From Salinispora oceanensis (lineage in GTDB: Bacteria > Actinomycetota > Actinomycetes > Mycobacteriales > Micromonosporaceae): a stretch of 64,000 nucleotides of DNA. Location of the stretch: positions 3,897,540-3,961,539 of the forward strand of contig NZ_KB911579.1 of NCBI RefSeq assembly GCF_000383575.1, written 5' to 3'. Positions 18,453 to 32,033 of this stretch are shown here, piece by piece. The stretch's first letter is position 1. Every line of letters begins with the position of its first letter. Both the position numbers and the translations under genes were made by a program. Under the pieces are notes generated by a model, which saw only the letters and a list, made by a program, of their open reading frames with translations, was not told where the DNA came from and ran no database searches.

Positions 18453-18905
18453 TCAGTCGGCGTCCTCCAGCCGCCGGCGCAGCAGCGTCCGCAGTGGCAC
18501 CGACTCGCCGTCGCGCCCACCCGCGCCGACGACCAGCGGCGCTGGACTGGGTTGGGGATTCGCGCCGAAGAGCCGGGCGCGAAGACCGCCGGGTACGACC
18601 AGGAGGTGGAAGCGGCCGGTCACGTCCACCGCCCGGCTGCGGGCCCGGTCCACGTACCAGCCCCGCAGCCGGGTCCGGTAACGGCCCCGGCCCCCGTATC
18701 CGGTCGCCGTGAGCCGCTCGGGTGGCAGGCCGCGACGGCGGGCCTCGGCCACGAACTCGGCAACCAACTCGGCGGCCTCCGCCTGCTCGGCGAGTCGTCG
18801 GTGCTCCTCGGCCGCGGCGTGCGCCGCTACCGCCCGTCGTCGCTGCTCCCGCCAGTCCTGGCTCTCTTCCACGCCCACAACTGTGACGCTACGCGAGCTC
18901 GCCAC
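18453..18905 (-). CDS. Conserved hypothetical protein, Arg/Ala-rich
   Basis: I do not recognise a family in this ~150-residue protein. Residues ~15-60 are an alanine/arginine/glutamate-rich amphipathic helix (AVAAHAAAEEHRRLAEQAEA), likely coiled coil. They are followed by RLTATGYGGRGRYRTRLRGWYVD and a short beta-rich end with LLVVPGGLRARLFG. The codon bias is typical of the surrounding genes, so it is probably real. The start is uncertain: GTG at 18905 or an in-frame GTG about ten codons later. It is divergent from the dihydrofolate-reductase-like gene. Confidence 0.6.
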   Translation of the reverse strand: MASSRSVTVVGVEESQDWREQRRRAVAAHAAAEEHRRLAEQAEAAELVAEFVAEARRRGLPPERLTATGYGGRGRYRTRLRGWYVDRARSRAVDVTGRFHLLVVPGGLRARLFGANPQPSPAPLVVGAGGRDGESVPLRTLLRRRLEDAD

Positions 18906-18959
18906 ACGCGACGCTCGCCTGGGGCGGCGCGGCGGTGGTGGCGGTTAGGGTGGCTGGCT

Positions 18960-19517
18960 ATGGGAGTGCTCACCTTCACCCTCAACCTCACCCTGGATGG
19001 TTGCGTCGACCACCAGGAGGGGATCGCGGACGACGAGACGCACGCCTTCTTCACCCGTCTCATGGACGCAGCCGGGGCGATGCTGTGGGGTCGCGTCACC
19101 TACGAGATGTTGGAGAGCTACTGGCCGGCCGTGGCCCGCGGCGAGCGGGAGGCGCCGTCGGCCATGCGCGAGTGGGCGGTCAAGCTGGAGGCCAAACCCA
19201 AGTACGTGGTGTCGTCAACGCGCACGGACTTCCCGTGGACCAACAGTCACCATGTCGCCGGCGATCTGCGCGAGGGCGTGCAGCAGCTCAAGGACGCGAC
19301 CGCTGCCGGGGTTCTCCTCGGAAGCGGCAAGCTCGCGACCGAGCTCGACCGGCTGGACCTGATCGACGAGCACCAGTTGCTTGTCCATCCCCGGATCGCC
19401 GGCCACGGCCCGACGCTTTACCAGGGCGGGCTGCCCGACACGCGCCAGCTCGAGCTGCTCTCGGCGGAGCCGCTCCGCAACGGCGTGCTGGCCCTGCACT
19501 ACCGCCGCGCGCACTAA
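18960..19517 (+). CDS. Dihydrofolate reductase-like protein (RibD C-terminal domain family)
   Basis: The 185-residue single-domain protein matches the RibD_C/YyaP-like group: VLTFTLNLTLDGCVD at the N-terminus, GAMLWGRVTYEMLESYWP near 45, KYVVSSTRTDFPW near 85, GVLLGSGKLATELDRLDLIDEH near 120 and PTLYQGGLP near 155. These proteins share the NADPH-binding dihydrofolate reductase fold but mostly have unknown substrates. The ATG at 18960 was chosen because the fold begins immediately; the reading frame runs far upstream through non-coding sequence. It is a stand-alone gene. Confidence 0.85.
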   Translation: MGVLTFTLNLTLDGCVDHQEGIADDETHAFFTRLMDAAGAMLWGRVTYEMLESYWPAVARGEREAPSAMREWAVKLEAKPKYVVSSTRTDFPWTNSHHVAGDLREGVQQLKDATAAGVLLGSGKLATELDRLDLIDEHQLLVHPRIAGHGPTLYQGGLPDTRQLELLSAEPLRNGVLALHYRRAH

Positions 19518-19770
19518 CCCTCGGAGTCTCGGCGCGGTCCGAAGGCGTAAGCCGTCCTGAGCATCGCCGGGTCGCGCAACGCCGCCAGGCCGCCGCTGCG
19601 TCGATGTCTGCGGGTCCGCTCGACCCGGCCATCGACCCGGTGATGGGCCGCGGACCAGCCGGCCGTGGGTGAGCGAAGAACGCTCGACCCCGGCCGGCTC
19701 CCACGCTCACCGAACCGTTGTATCAGATGCGAATCGGCCTATTTTCGGGCCCGGCGTCGCGCAGGTGCGC

Positions 19771-22221
19771 TCAGGCGAGACCGGCGCGGCGTAGGGCGTC
19801 CGCCATTGCATCGTTGGCCGGGGCCCCGCCCCCACGTCCCGATCGTGGCTGCCCGCCGCGACCGCCCTGCCCACCTTGGGCGCGACCGCCCGCCCCGCCG
19901 CGACCGCCCTGCCCGCCTTGGGAACGGCCGCCCTGCCCGCCTTGGGAACGGCCGCCCGGCCCGCCGCGGCCCTGGGAACGGCCGCCGGCTTCCCGGTCGC
20001 CGCCGCGGCCCCCCTGCTGTTCCCGCCCGCCGCGGCCAGCCTCGGTGTCGTCCAGGCGCAGGGTCAGCGAGATGCGCTTGCGCGGTACGTCCACGTCGAG
20101 GACCTTGACCTTCACCACGTCACCGGACTTCACCACCTCGTGCGGGTCCCGGACGAAGGCGCGGGACATCGCCGAGACGTGCACCAGGCCGTCCTGGTGC
20201 ACGCCGATGTCCACAAACGCGCCGAAGGCGGCCACGTTGGTGACCACTCCCTCCAGGATCAGGCCGGGCACCAGATCGGCGATCGTCTCCACACCCTCGG
20301 CGAAGGTGGCGGTGCGGAACTCCGGCCGCGGGTCCCGGCCGGGCTTCTCCAATTCGGTGAGGATGTCGGTGACCGTTGGCAGCCCGAAGGTGTCATCGAC
20401 GAAATCGGGGGCCCGCAGCCCACGCAGGATCGCACTCCGGCCGATCACCTCCGGTAGCTCCTGCTTGACGGCGGCGAGGATCCGCCGCACCACCGGGTAC
20501 GCCTCCGGATGCACGCTGGAGGAGTCCAGCGGGTCGTCACCGCCGGGGATGCGCAGGAAGCCGGCGCACTGCTCGAACGCCTTCGGGCCGAGCCGGGGGA
20601 CCTGTCGCAGGTCGCCGCGGTTCCGGAACGGCCCGTTGGCGTCTCGGTGCAGCACGATGTTCTCCGCCAGCCCGGCACCGATTCCGGAGACTCGGGTCAG
20701 TAGCGGTGCGGAGGCGGTGTTGACATCGACCCCGACCGCGTTGACGCAGTCCTCAACCACCGCGTCGAGGGACCGGGACAGGGCCACCTCGGACAGGTCG
20801 TGCTGGTACTGCCCAACTCCGATCGAGCGTGGGTCGATCTTGACCAGCTCGGCGAGCGGGTCCTGGAGGCGGCGGGCGATCGAGACTGCTCCCCGCAGTG
20901 ACACGTCCAGCCCCGGCAGCTCCTGCGCCGCGTAGGCGGACGCCGAGTAGACCGAGGCCCCGGCCTCGGAGACGACGAGCTTGGTGAGGTTCAGCTGGGG
21001 GTGGCGCCGGATCAGCTCTCCGGCGAGCCGGTCGGTCTCCCGACTCGCGGTGCCGTTACCGATCGCCACCAACTCCACCTGGTGCGCGGCGGCCAGCCGG
21101 GCGAGGGTCTCGATCGAGGCATCCCACTGCCGGCGCGGTTCGTGCGGGTAGATGGTGTCGGTGGCGACCACCTTGCCGGTGGCGTCAACGACGGCGACCT
21201 TCACCCCGGTGCGCAGGCCGGGATCCAGCCCCATCGTCGCCCGGGTGCCGGCCGGGGCGGCCAGCAGCAGGTCCCGCAGGTTCGTGGCGAAGACTCGTAC
21301 CGCCTCCGCCTCGGCCGCCTGCCACAACCGCAGGCGCAGGTCCGCGCCGAGGTGGATGAGGATTCGGGTACGCCAGGCCCAGCGCACCGTGTCGCAGAGC
21401 CAGCGGTCGGCCGGCCGTCCCTGGTCGGTGACCCCGAATCGGGCGGCGATGGCTGTCTCATAGCGGGTCGGGCCCGTGGTCGTCGAGTCCGGGGCCTCCT
21501 CCGGCTCCAGCGTCAGGTCGAGCACGCCCTCCTTCTCCCCGCGGAACATGGCGAGTACCCGGTGTGCGGGCAGCTTCGGGTACGGCTCAGCGAAGTCGAA
21601 GTAGTCGGCGAACTTGGCGCCGGCCGTCGCCTCGCCGTCACGGACCCGGGACACCAGCCGGCCCCGTGACCACATCTGCTCGCGCAGCGTACCGATCAGG
21701 TCGGCGTCCTCGGCGAACCGTTCGACGAGGATGGCTCGGGCGCCGTCGAGCGCGGCGGCGGCGTCGGCGATGCCCCGGTCCGGGTCAACGAACCCGACGG
21801 CCGTCGCCCGTGGCTCCTGCGTCGGCGCGTCGAGCAGGGCGTCGGCGAGGGGTTCCAGGCCGGCCTCGCGGGCGATCTGCGCGCGGGTTCGTCGCTTGGG
21901 TTTGTACGGCAGGTAGATGTCCTCCAGCCGAGACTTCGAGTCGGCGGCCATGATCTGTGCCGTCAGGGCTTCGTCGAGCTTGCCCTGGCTGCGGATCGAC
22001 TCCAGGATGGCGTCCCGCCGCTGGGCCAACTCGCGCAGGTAGCGCAGTCGCTCCTCAAGGGTGCGCAGTTGGGTGTCGTCGAGCAGGCCGGTGGCCTCCT
22101 TGCGGTACCGGGCGATGAACGGCACGGTCGCGCCGCCGTCGAGTAGTTCCACGGCTGCGTGTACCTGGCGCTCGGCGACGCCGAGCTCCTCGGCGATCCG
22201 CTGAGAAACAGAGAGGGTCAC
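19771..22221 (-). CDS. tex: Tex-family RNA-binding transcription accessory protein
   Basis: The 816-residue protein has the full Tex architecture. The N-terminal helix-turn-helix region contains FIARYRKEATGLLDD. A YqgF/RNase-H-like domain follows (MGLDPGLRTGVKVAVVDATG), then a helix-hairpin-helix region (NTASAPLLTRVSGIG) and an S1 RNA-binding domain (EGVVTNVAAFGAFVDIGVHQ DGLVHVS). The last ~85 residues are an RGG/GGQ-rich tail (GGRSQGGQGG repeats), typical of actinobacterial Tex and likely to bind nucleic acid non-specifically. The tail is encoded by short imperfect DNA repeats around 19860-20040. The start is a GTG. Tex acts with RNA polymerase and ribosomes; its exact role varies between species. 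Confidence 0.93.
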   Translation of the reverse strand: MTLSVSQRIAEELGVAERQVHAAVELLDGGATVPFIARYRKEATGLLDDTQLRTLEERLRYLRELAQRRDAILESIRSQGKLDEALTAQIMAADSKSRLEDIYLPYKPKRRTRAQIAREAGLEPLADALLDAPTQEPRATAVGFVDPDRGIADAAAALDGARAILVERFAEDADLIGTLREQMWSRGRLVSRVRDGEATAGAKFADYFDFAEPYPKLPAHRVLAMFRGEKEGVLDLTLEPEEAPDSTTTGPTRYETAIAARFGVTDQGRPADRWLCDTVRWAWRTRILIHLGADLRLRLWQAAEAEAVRVFATNLRDLLLAAPAGTRATMGLDPGLRTGVKVAVVDATGKVVATDTIYPHEPRRQWDASIETLARLAAAHQVELVAIGNGTASRETDRLAGELIRRHPQLNLTKLVVSEAGASVYSASAYAAQELPGLDVSLRGAVSIARRLQDPLAELVKIDPRSIGVGQYQHDLSEVALSRSLDAVVEDCVNAVGVDVNTASAPLLTRVSGIGAGLAENIVLHRDANGPFRNRGDLRQVPRLGPKAFEQCAGFLRIPGGDDPLDSSSVHPEAYPVVRRILAAVKQELPEVIGRSAILRGLRAPDFVDDTFGLPTVTDILTELEKPGRDPRPEFRTATFAEGVETIADLVPGLILEGVVTNVAAFGAFVDIGVHQDGLVHVSAMSRAFVRDPHEVVKSGDVVKVKVLDVDVPRKRISLTLRLDDTEAGRGGREQQGGRGGDREAGGRSQGRGGPGGRSQGGQGGRSQGGQGGRGGAGGRAQGGQGGRGGQPRSGRGGGAPANDAMADALRRAGLA

Positions 22222-22326
22222 GATCTCGATCCGCCTTCGGGAGTGGTTTCCCGTGTATTCTGCCGGGCCACCGAAGCGGTGGTGGAGTCACCGTCCTGGT
22301 GCGGCGGTTCGGCTTGTCCTCTTCGA

Positions 22327-23502
22327 TCAGGTGACCGCCTGCCACCAGCCGTCCACCGGCGGTGGGTTGTCAACCATCACCCGCTGGCCTGGCCGGGGCA
22401 CCGCCAGCCGCACGTCCCGGGCCTTCGTCTCGGCCCAGAGCCGGTCCACCGGCTCCGACCAGTCGTGCACGGCGAGGTTGAAGGTCGCCCAGTGCACCGG
22501 GACAAGCAGTCCGCCGCGGAGGTCGAGGTGGGCGGTGACCGCCTCCTCGGGGAACATGTGAATATCCCGCCAGGCCTGGTCATAAGCGCCGATCTGCATC
22601 AACGTCACATCAAAGGGCCCATATCCGGCGCCAATGGCAGCATATCCCGCGAAGTACCCGGAATCGCCGGTGTAAAAGACGCTGCGGTGCGCCCCGGCGA
22701 TCACCCAGGAGCTCCAGAGGGTGGCGTCCCGGCGCAGGCCGCGTCCGGAGAAGTGCTGGGCTGGGGTGGCGGTGAGCCGTAATCCGGCGATGTCGTAACT
22801 CTCCGACCAGTCCAGCTCCACGATCCGGTGCTCCGGAACCCCCCACCGCTGGAGGTGGGCACCGATCCCGAGCGGCACCACGAACGGTGCGTCCTGTCCT
22901 GCTGTCAGCCCCTGTACGGTCGCGAGGTCGAGGTGGTCGTAGTGGTCGTGGGAGATCAGGATCGCGTCGACCGCGGGCAACTCGTCGAGGCCGACCGGTG
23001 GCGGGTGGAGCCGCTTGGGCCCGACCCGGGTCGACGGGGAACAACGCCGACTCCACACCGGATCGATCAGCACCCGGCGCGCCTCGATCTCGACCAGCGT
23101 GGAGGCATGGCCGTACCAGACCACGTTCAGCTCGGGCGAGTGCGGGGATGACTCCGGCGTAGCCGCTGGGCGCACCAACGGTACTGGCAGCCGCGGGTGG
23201 CGCTGCTGCTTGCCGAAGAGGAGCTCGCGGAGCAGGTTCCGATCCGTGGAACCCGTCGTGGGGCTGGCCGCGGGACGGCTGCTTGCCGGGTTCCGGAAGG
23301 CGCCGGCCCGAAACTGCGGCGAGCGGCGGGCACGCTCGGCCCGCGCACCGGCCAGCCGGCCACCGAGGGCCAGCGGGACATCCCGTACCGCCCAGGCGAG
23401 GCCGGCCAGCGCGGCCATCCCGACCACCCCGCCCAGTCGCCGCCCACCTCTCCGGTGCGGACGGCCCCGCAGCTGACGGCCCCGCTCCGTTGGTGCCCCC
23501 AT
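22327..23502 (-). CDS. Metallo-beta-lactamase-fold hydrolase (NAPE-PLD-like)
   Basis: The 391-residue protein has an arginine-rich N-terminus with one hydrophobic segment (VVGMAALAGLAWAV), which may anchor it to the membrane. The catalytic domain begins at NVVWYGHASTLVEI and carries the zinc motif ILISHDHYDHLD, with further ligands in FYTGDSGYF and LVPVHWATFNLA. The arrangement matches the UlaG/NAPE-phospholipase D branch of the superfamily. That branch cleaves phosphodiester or lactone substrates, so lipid or metabolite hydrolysis is likely but not specified. It lies downstream of the sdh terminator and is transcribed in the same direction as tex. Confidence 0.8.
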   Translation of the reverse strand: MGAPTERGRQLRGRPHRRGGRRLGGVVGMAALAGLAWAVRDVPLALGGRLAGARAERARRSPQFRAGAFRNPASSRPAASPTTGSTDRNLLRELLFGKQQRHPRLPVPLVRPAATPESSPHSPELNVVWYGHASTLVEIEARRVLIDPVWSRRCSPSTRVGPKRLHPPPVGLDELPAVDAILISHDHYDHLDLATVQGLTAGQDAPFVVPLGIGAHLQRWGVPEHRIVELDWSESYDIAGLRLTATPAQHFSGRGLRRDATLWSSWVIAGAHRSVFYTGDSGYFAGYAAIGAGYGPFDVTLMQIGAYDQAWRDIHMFPEEAVTAHLDLRGGLLVPVHWATFNLAVHDWSEPVDRLWAETKARDVRLAVPRPGQRVMVDNPPPVDGWWQAVT

Positions 23503-23567
23503 CGCCGCCCCTCCGACTGGATTCCGCCGTACCCGCCGGCCCTACCGCATCAGCGCCGTCGGCTCCG

Positions 23568-23593
23568 CCCCCCTCTCGCTTCCGAGAAGGGGG
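23568..23593 (-). terminator. Hairpin terminator of the sdh operon
   Basis: CCCCCCTCTCG and CGAGAAGGGGG pair with one mismatch around a CTTC loop. On the minus strand the hairpin is ~40 bases past the sdhB stop and upstream of the start of the metallo-hydrolase gene, the position expected for an sdhCAB terminator. Confidence 0.6.
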
Positions 23594-23631
23594 CTACCCG
23601 CAACGGAGGGGTTGAACCGACGGTGTCGCGG

Positions 23632-24387
23632 TCAGGAGCGCCCGGTGTGCTTGGCGGTGGCCGCCAGGTAGTCGCGGTTGAGCCGACCGATGGTGTGCAG
23701 CGGGATGCCCTTGGGGCAGACCACGGTGCACTCCCCGGCGTTGGTGCAGCCGCCGAAGCCGGCGTCGTCGTGCGAATCCACCATGCCGATCACCCGGGTG
23801 TACCGCTCCGGCTGGCCCTGCGGCAGCAGCGAGAGCTGGGTGACCTTGGCGGCGGTGAAGAGCATGCCAGAGCCGTTCGGGCAGGCCGCGACGCAGGCGC
23901 CGCAGCCGATGCAGGCGGCCGACTCGAAGGCGGCGTCCGCGTCGGCCTTCGCCACCGGCGCCGCGTGCGCCTCGGGCGCACTGCCGGTCGGAGCGGTGAC
24001 GAAGCCACCCCCCGCGATGATCTCGTCGAAGGCGTTGCGGTTGACCACCAGGTCCTTGACGACCGGGAACGCCCGGGCCCGCCACGGCTCGATGTCGATC
24101 GTCTCGCCGTCGGTGAACTGCCGCATGTGCAGCTGGCAGGCGGTGGTGCCGCGCTGCGGTCCGTGCGCGTTGCCGTTGATCATCATGCCGCACATGCCGC
24201 AGATGCCCTCACGGCAGTCGTGGTCGAACGCCACCGGCTCCTCACCGGCGAGGGTCAGGCGCTCGTTGAGCACGTCGAGCATCTCCAGGAACGACATGTC
24301 CGGGGAAATGTCCTCGACCGGGTAGGTCACCATCCGACCCTTGTCCTCGGGGCCCGTTTGGCGCCAGATGCGTAGGGTCAGGTTCAC
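23632..24387 (-). CDS. sdhB: Succinate dehydrogenase iron-sulfur subunit
   Basis: The 251-residue protein has the 2Fe-2S cysteines in CREGICGMCG with a further Cys in TTACQLHM. The C-terminal 4Fe-4S/3Fe-4S ligands are in CIGCGACVAACPNG and CTNAGECTVVCPKG. It passes electrons from SdhA flavin to the membrane subunit and the quinone. The GTG start overlaps the sdhA stop in a GTGA tetranucleotide, so translation is coupled. It is last in the sdhC-sdhA-sdhB operon. Confidence 0.95.
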   Translation of the reverse strand: MNLTLRIWRQTGPEDKGRMVTYPVEDISPDMSFLEMLDVLNERLTLAGEEPVAFDHDCREGICGMCGMMINGNAHGPQRGTTACQLHMRQFTDGETIDIEPWRARAFPVVKDLVVNRNAFDEIIAGGGFVTAPTGSAPEAHAAPVAKADADAAFESAACIGCGACVAACPNGSGMLFTAAKVTQLSLLPQGQPERYTRVIGMVDSHDDAGFGGCTNAGECTVVCPKGIPLHTIGRLNRDYLAATAKHTGRS

Positions 24388-26315
24388 TTGTAACTCCGCT
24401 GCGTGGGGTGGACGTACTCGAACTTGAGGTCTTCCTTGTGTAGCACCGGCTGCTCGGTGCCGTACTCCCAGGCCGCCACGTACGCGAACCGCTCGTCGTC
24501 GCGCTGGGCCTCGCCGTCCGGGCTCTGGTGCTCGGCCCGGAAGTGGCCGCCGCAGGACTCCTCGCGGTGCAGGGCGTCGATGCACATCAGCTCGGCCAGC
24601 TCGAAGAAGTCGGCCACCCGGCCGGCCTTCTCCAGCGACTGGTTGAGCCCGTCGGCGTCGCCGACGATCCGGACCCGCTGCCAGAACTCCTCCCGCAGCG
24701 CGCGGATCTCGTCGACCGCCTTGCGCAGACCGGCGGCGGAACGCTCCATGCCGCAGTGTTCCCACATGATCTGGCCCAGCTCCCGGTGGAACGAGTCCAC
24801 CGTCCGGTCGCCGTCCACGGAGAGGAGCCGGTGGATCCGGTCCTCAACGGTGCGCCGGGCCTCGACCGCCGCCGGGTGACTCGGTTCGACCGTTTCGAAC
24901 GGGCCGGCCGCGAGGTAGTTGGCGATGGTGTTCGGCAGCACGAAGTAGCCGTCGGCGAGTCCCTGCATGAGCGCGGAGGCGCCCAGCCGGTTCGCGCCGT
25001 GGTCGGAGAAGTTCGCCTCGCCGATCACGAAGAGGCCGGGGATGGTCGCCTGCAGGTCGTAGTCGACCCAGAGCCCACCCATCGTGTAGTGCACGGCCGG
25101 GTAGATCCGCATCGGAACCTCGTACGGGTCCTCGCCGGTGATCCGCTCGTACATCTCGAAGAGGTTGCCGTACTTGGCCTCGATGGACTTGCGGCCCAGC
25201 CGCTGGATCGCGTCGGCGAAGTCCAGGTAGACGCCGAGCCGGGTCGGGCCCACGCCGCGCCCCTCGTCGCAGACGTTCTTCGCGGCGCGGGAGGCGATGT
25301 CCCGGGGCACCAGGTTGCCGAACGAGGGGTAGATCCGCTCCAGGTAGTAGTCCCGCTCGTCCTCGGGGATCTCACGGGGATCGCGGTCGTCGCCCTCGGC
25401 CTTGGGCACCCACACCCGGCCGTCGTTGCGCAGCGACTCGCTCATCAGCGTCAGCTTCGACTGGTGATCGCCGGAGACCGGAATGCAGGTCGGGTGGATC
25501 TGCGTGTAGCAGGGGTTGGCGAAGTACGCGCCCTGGCGGTGCGCCCGCCAGGTGGCGGTGACGTTGCAGCCCTTGGCGTTGGTGGAGAGGTAGAAGACGT
25601 TGCCGTAACCGCCGGAGGCGAGCACGACCGCGTCGGCGAACTCGGTGGTGATCTCGCCGGTTACCAGGTCCCGGACGACGATCCCCCGGGCCCGGCCGTC
25701 AATGACGATCAGCTCCAGCATCTCGTGCCGGGTGTTCATCTCCACGTTGCCGAGGCCGACCTGACGTTCCAGCGCCTGGTACGCCCCGAGTAGCAGCTGC
25801 TGACCCGTCTGGCCCCGGGCGTAGAAGGTGCGCTGTACCTGCGCGCCGCCGAAGGAGCGGGTGTCGAGTAGGCCGCCGTACTCGCGGGCGAACGGAACGC
25901 CCTGGGCGACGCACTGGTCAATGATGTTGACCGACACCTCGGCCAGCCGGTGCACGTTCGACTCACGGGAGCGGAAGTCGCCGCCCTTGACGGTGTCGTA
26001 GAAGAGGCGGTGCACCGAGTCGCCGTCGTTGCGGTAGTTCTTCGCCGCGTTGATGCCGCCCTGTGCGGCGATCGAGTGGGCCCGGCGCGGGCTGTCCTGG
26101 TAGCAGTAGGACCGGACCCGGTAACCCTGCTCGGCGAGGGTGGCGGCGGCTGAACCACCGGCCAGGCCGGTGCCGACGACGATCACCGTCAGCTTGCGAC
26201 GGTTGGCCGGGTTGACCAGCTTGGCGTTGAACCGGCGACTGTCCCAGCGGCCCTCGATCGGTCCGTCCGGGGCCCGGGTGTCGGTGACCGGGTTGCCTTC
26301 GGTGTAGAGATCCAT
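24384..26315 (-). CDS. sdhA: Succinate dehydrogenase flavoprotein subunit
   Basis: The 643-residue protein begins MDLYTEGNP. The FAD-binding Rossmann motif is VIVVGTGLAGGSAAATLAEQ and the histidyl-FAD attachment region is RAHSIAAQGGINAAKNY. The substrate site includes RLGASALMQGLADG and HYTMGGLWVD. It oxidises succinate to fumarate. Its length matches the longer Bacillus/actinobacterial type B enzymes rather than the E. coli enzyme. The ATG is 2 bases after the sdhC stop. The frame is open far upstream, but earlier starts would lie inside sdhC. Confidence 0.95.
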   Translation of the reverse strand: MDLYTEGNPVTDTRAPDGPIEGRWDSRRFNAKLVNPANRRKLTVIVVGTGLAGGSAAATLAEQGYRVRSYCYQDSPRRAHSIAAQGGINAAKNYRNDGDSVHRLFYDTVKGGDFRSRESNVHRLAEVSVNIIDQCVAQGVPFAREYGGLLDTRSFGGAQVQRTFYARGQTGQQLLLGAYQALERQVGLGNVEMNTRHEMLELIVIDGRARGIVVRDLVTGEITTEFADAVVLASGGYGNVFYLSTNAKGCNVTATWRAHRQGAYFANPCYTQIHPTCIPVSGDHQSKLTLMSESLRNDGRVWVPKAEGDDRDPREIPEDERDYYLERIYPSFGNLVPRDIASRAAKNVCDEGRGVGPTRLGVYLDFADAIQRLGRKSIEAKYGNLFEMYERITGEDPYEVPMRIYPAVHYTMGGLWVDYDLQATIPGLFVIGEANFSDHGANRLGASALMQGLADGYFVLPNTIANYLAAGPFETVEPSHPAAVEARRTVEDRIHRLLSVDGDRTVDSFHRELGQIMWEHCGMERSAAGLRKAVDEIRALREEFWQRVRIVGDADGLNQSLEKAGRVADFFELAELMCIDALHREESCGGHFRAEHQSPDGEAQRDDERFAYVAAWEYGTEQPVLHKEDLKFEYVHPTQRSYK

Positions 26316-26317
26316 GA

Positions 26318-27001
26318 TCAACTCACCAATCCGAGGAGTACGGCGAACGGGACCACCAGGTAGCCGACGCTGAGCGCGACGGCGAAGAGCAGGGCGAGGC
26401 CCCGGGCGCGGCGTTCGCCCTGCGACGTCTGCTGACCGAGGCTGCGGAGCGCGCTGTAGGCGCCGTGCCGCAGGTGGAAGCCGAGAGCGACGACCGCGAG
26501 CGTGTAGAACAGCGTCACGTACCAGCGTTCCGGGGCGAAGTCGGCGACCACGTTGGCCTGCGGCCGGCTCGGGTCGCCGACCGGGTTCAGGTGCCCGGTG
26601 GTCAGGTCCAGGATGTGGTAGATCACGAAGAGGGCGATGATCACGCCACCCCAGCGCATGGTGCGGGCGGCGTAGCTGCCCTGGACCTTCTTGCGGTGGG
26701 CGTACCTGACCGGGCGGGCCGAGCGGGCGCGCAGCGCCAGCATGGTCGCGGCCCAGATGTGGCCGGCCAGCGCGATCAGGAGCGCGCCCCGCTGCAACCA
26801 CAGGTACCAGCCGTAGGGGAGCAGCGGCGTACCAAGATCGCGCAGCCAGTGCGCGTAGTGGTCGAAATCCTCGGCACCGGTGAAGATCTTCAGGTTGCCG
26901 AGCATGTGTGCGACGAGGAACAGCACCAAGACAAGGCCCGTCACCGCCATGACGGCTTTGAGGCCGACAGTGGAGCGGATGGGCGACCGAGTTCGTGACA
27001 T
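26318..27001 (-). CDS. sdhC: Succinate dehydrogenase cytochrome b558-type membrane subunit
   Basis: The 227-residue protein has five predicted membrane helices, as in single-subunit (fused C/D) type B anchors. Likely haem-ligand histidines lie in LFLVAHMLGNL, IALAGHIW, IYHILDLTTGH and GFHLRHGAY. It anchors SdhAB and passes electrons to menaquinone. I chose the ATG at 27001 (MSRTRSPIRST), which leaves a short basic cytoplasmic tail before helix 1. An upstream ATG at 27076 would overlap the divergent regulator's palindrome and is less likely. It is first gene of the operon. Confidence 0.9.
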   Translation of the reverse strand: MSRTRSPIRSTVGLKAVMAVTGLVLVLFLVAHMLGNLKIFTGAEDFDHYAHWLRDLGTPLLPYGWYLWLQRGALLIALAGHIWAATMLALRARSARPVRYAHRKKVQGSYAARTMRWGGVIIALFVIYHILDLTTGHLNPVGDPSRPQANVVADFAPERWYVTLFYTLAVVALGFHLRHGAYSALRSLGQQTSQGERRARGLALLFAVALSVGYLVVPFAVLLGLVS

Positions 27002-27064
27002 GACTACCACATGGCTGACGCTAAAAGCAGTCAGATCAGTCGTCCAATGCATCGACTCCGCAGT

Positions 27065-27087
27065 CTTCATAGCCATAGGCTATGAAG
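27065..27087. promoter_or_regulatory. LysR-type operator palindrome between sdhC and its divergent regulator
   Basis: Perfect 10-base arms CTTCATAGCC / GGCTATGAAG flank a 3-base spacer. The core ATAG-N7-CTAT has the T-N11-A form of LysR binding boxes. It covers the ATG of the LysR gene and lies ~65 bases upstream of sdhC, so it fits autorepression and control of sdhCAB. The site is seen; the binding protein is inferred. Confidence 0.6.
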
Positions 27088-28013
27088 ATGCAACTCCATC
27101 AGCTTCGCTACTTCGCAGCGGTCGCAGAAGTACGACATTTCACCCAAGCTGCCGATCATGTCGGCATAACGCAGCCCTCGTTGAGTAAGCAAATTCACGC
27201 TCTGGAGACGGAACTCGGCACCCCGCTCTTCGAACGGGTAAGGGGAAAGATCGCGCTCACCGCCGCGGGTGAGGTGCTGCTGCCGTTCGCCAAACGGATC
27301 CTCACCGACGTGGAGATCGCCACCCGGGAGGTGCAGGAGCTGGTCGGCCTGCGGCGGGGTCGGGTCCGCCTCGGCGCGACCCCCAGCCTGGCCACCGCAC
27401 TGGCCCCGCCCGTGCTGCGCCGCTTCCGCGACGCTCACCCGACCGTCGACCTGTGGGTGGAGGAGGGCGGCTCCCAGGATCTGGTCCGGCACCTGCTCCG
27501 CGGCGACCTGGACCTGGCATTGATCATCGCGCCGGCCCAGGGCACCGACCCCGGGCTGCGCACCGACCCGATCCTCACCGAGAGCCTGGTGGTCGCCAGC
27601 GTCGGGCCCCTGCCGGACTCCCCGCCGACGTACCCGATGCGCGTCGCCGACCTGCGCGGCCACCCGCTGGTGATGTTTCGGGAGGGGTACGACCTGCGGG
27701 ACGCCACCCTGCAGGCGTGCCGCGAGGCCGGCTTCGAGCCCTGGATCTCGGTGGACGGCGGGGAGATGGACTCCGTGCTCAGCTTCGTCGCTGCCGGGCT
27801 GGGGGTCGCCCTGGTGCCCGGCAGCGTCGTCGCCAGCCGGCCCGGAATCCACGTCACCCGACTCGCCGCGCCCGGCGTCCGCCGAACCATCGCGGTCGCC
27901 CGCCGCCGCGATGTCGTCCCCACCCATGCGGGCCGGGAGCTGCGTCGCATCCTGCTCGAGTACGTTGACGACGCGATCGCCGCCGCCGCCCTGCCATCCG
28001 GCCTCGAGCCCCG

Positions 28014-28017
<4 letters not shown>
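27082..28017 (+). CDS. LysR-family transcriptional regulator, divergent from sdhCAB
   Basis: The 311-residue protein has the canonical N-terminal winged helix-turn-helix (MQLHQLRYFAAVAEVRHFTQAADHVGITQPSLSKQIHALE split over the first 50 residues). A two-lobed effector-binding domain follows. The ATG lies inside a perfect palindrome, which suggests autoregulation. It is divergent from succinate dehydrogenase and is a likely regulator of that operon. Its last codon is followed by TAG, which shares the palindrome CTAG with the stop of the convergent hrpA gene, so the two reading frames overlap by 4 bases. Confidence 0.9.

Positions 28018-32033
<4,016 letters not shown>

Noticed and set aside
19518..19770. 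tRNA or small RNA gene between the DHFR-like gene and tex
   Set aside because: No cloverleaf or clear promoter/terminator pair could be recognised; short inverted repeats here are expected in GC-rich DNA.
24528..25793. + strand frame of ~420 codons opposite sdhA
   Set aside because: Antisense shadow of sdhA with no recognisable protein content.
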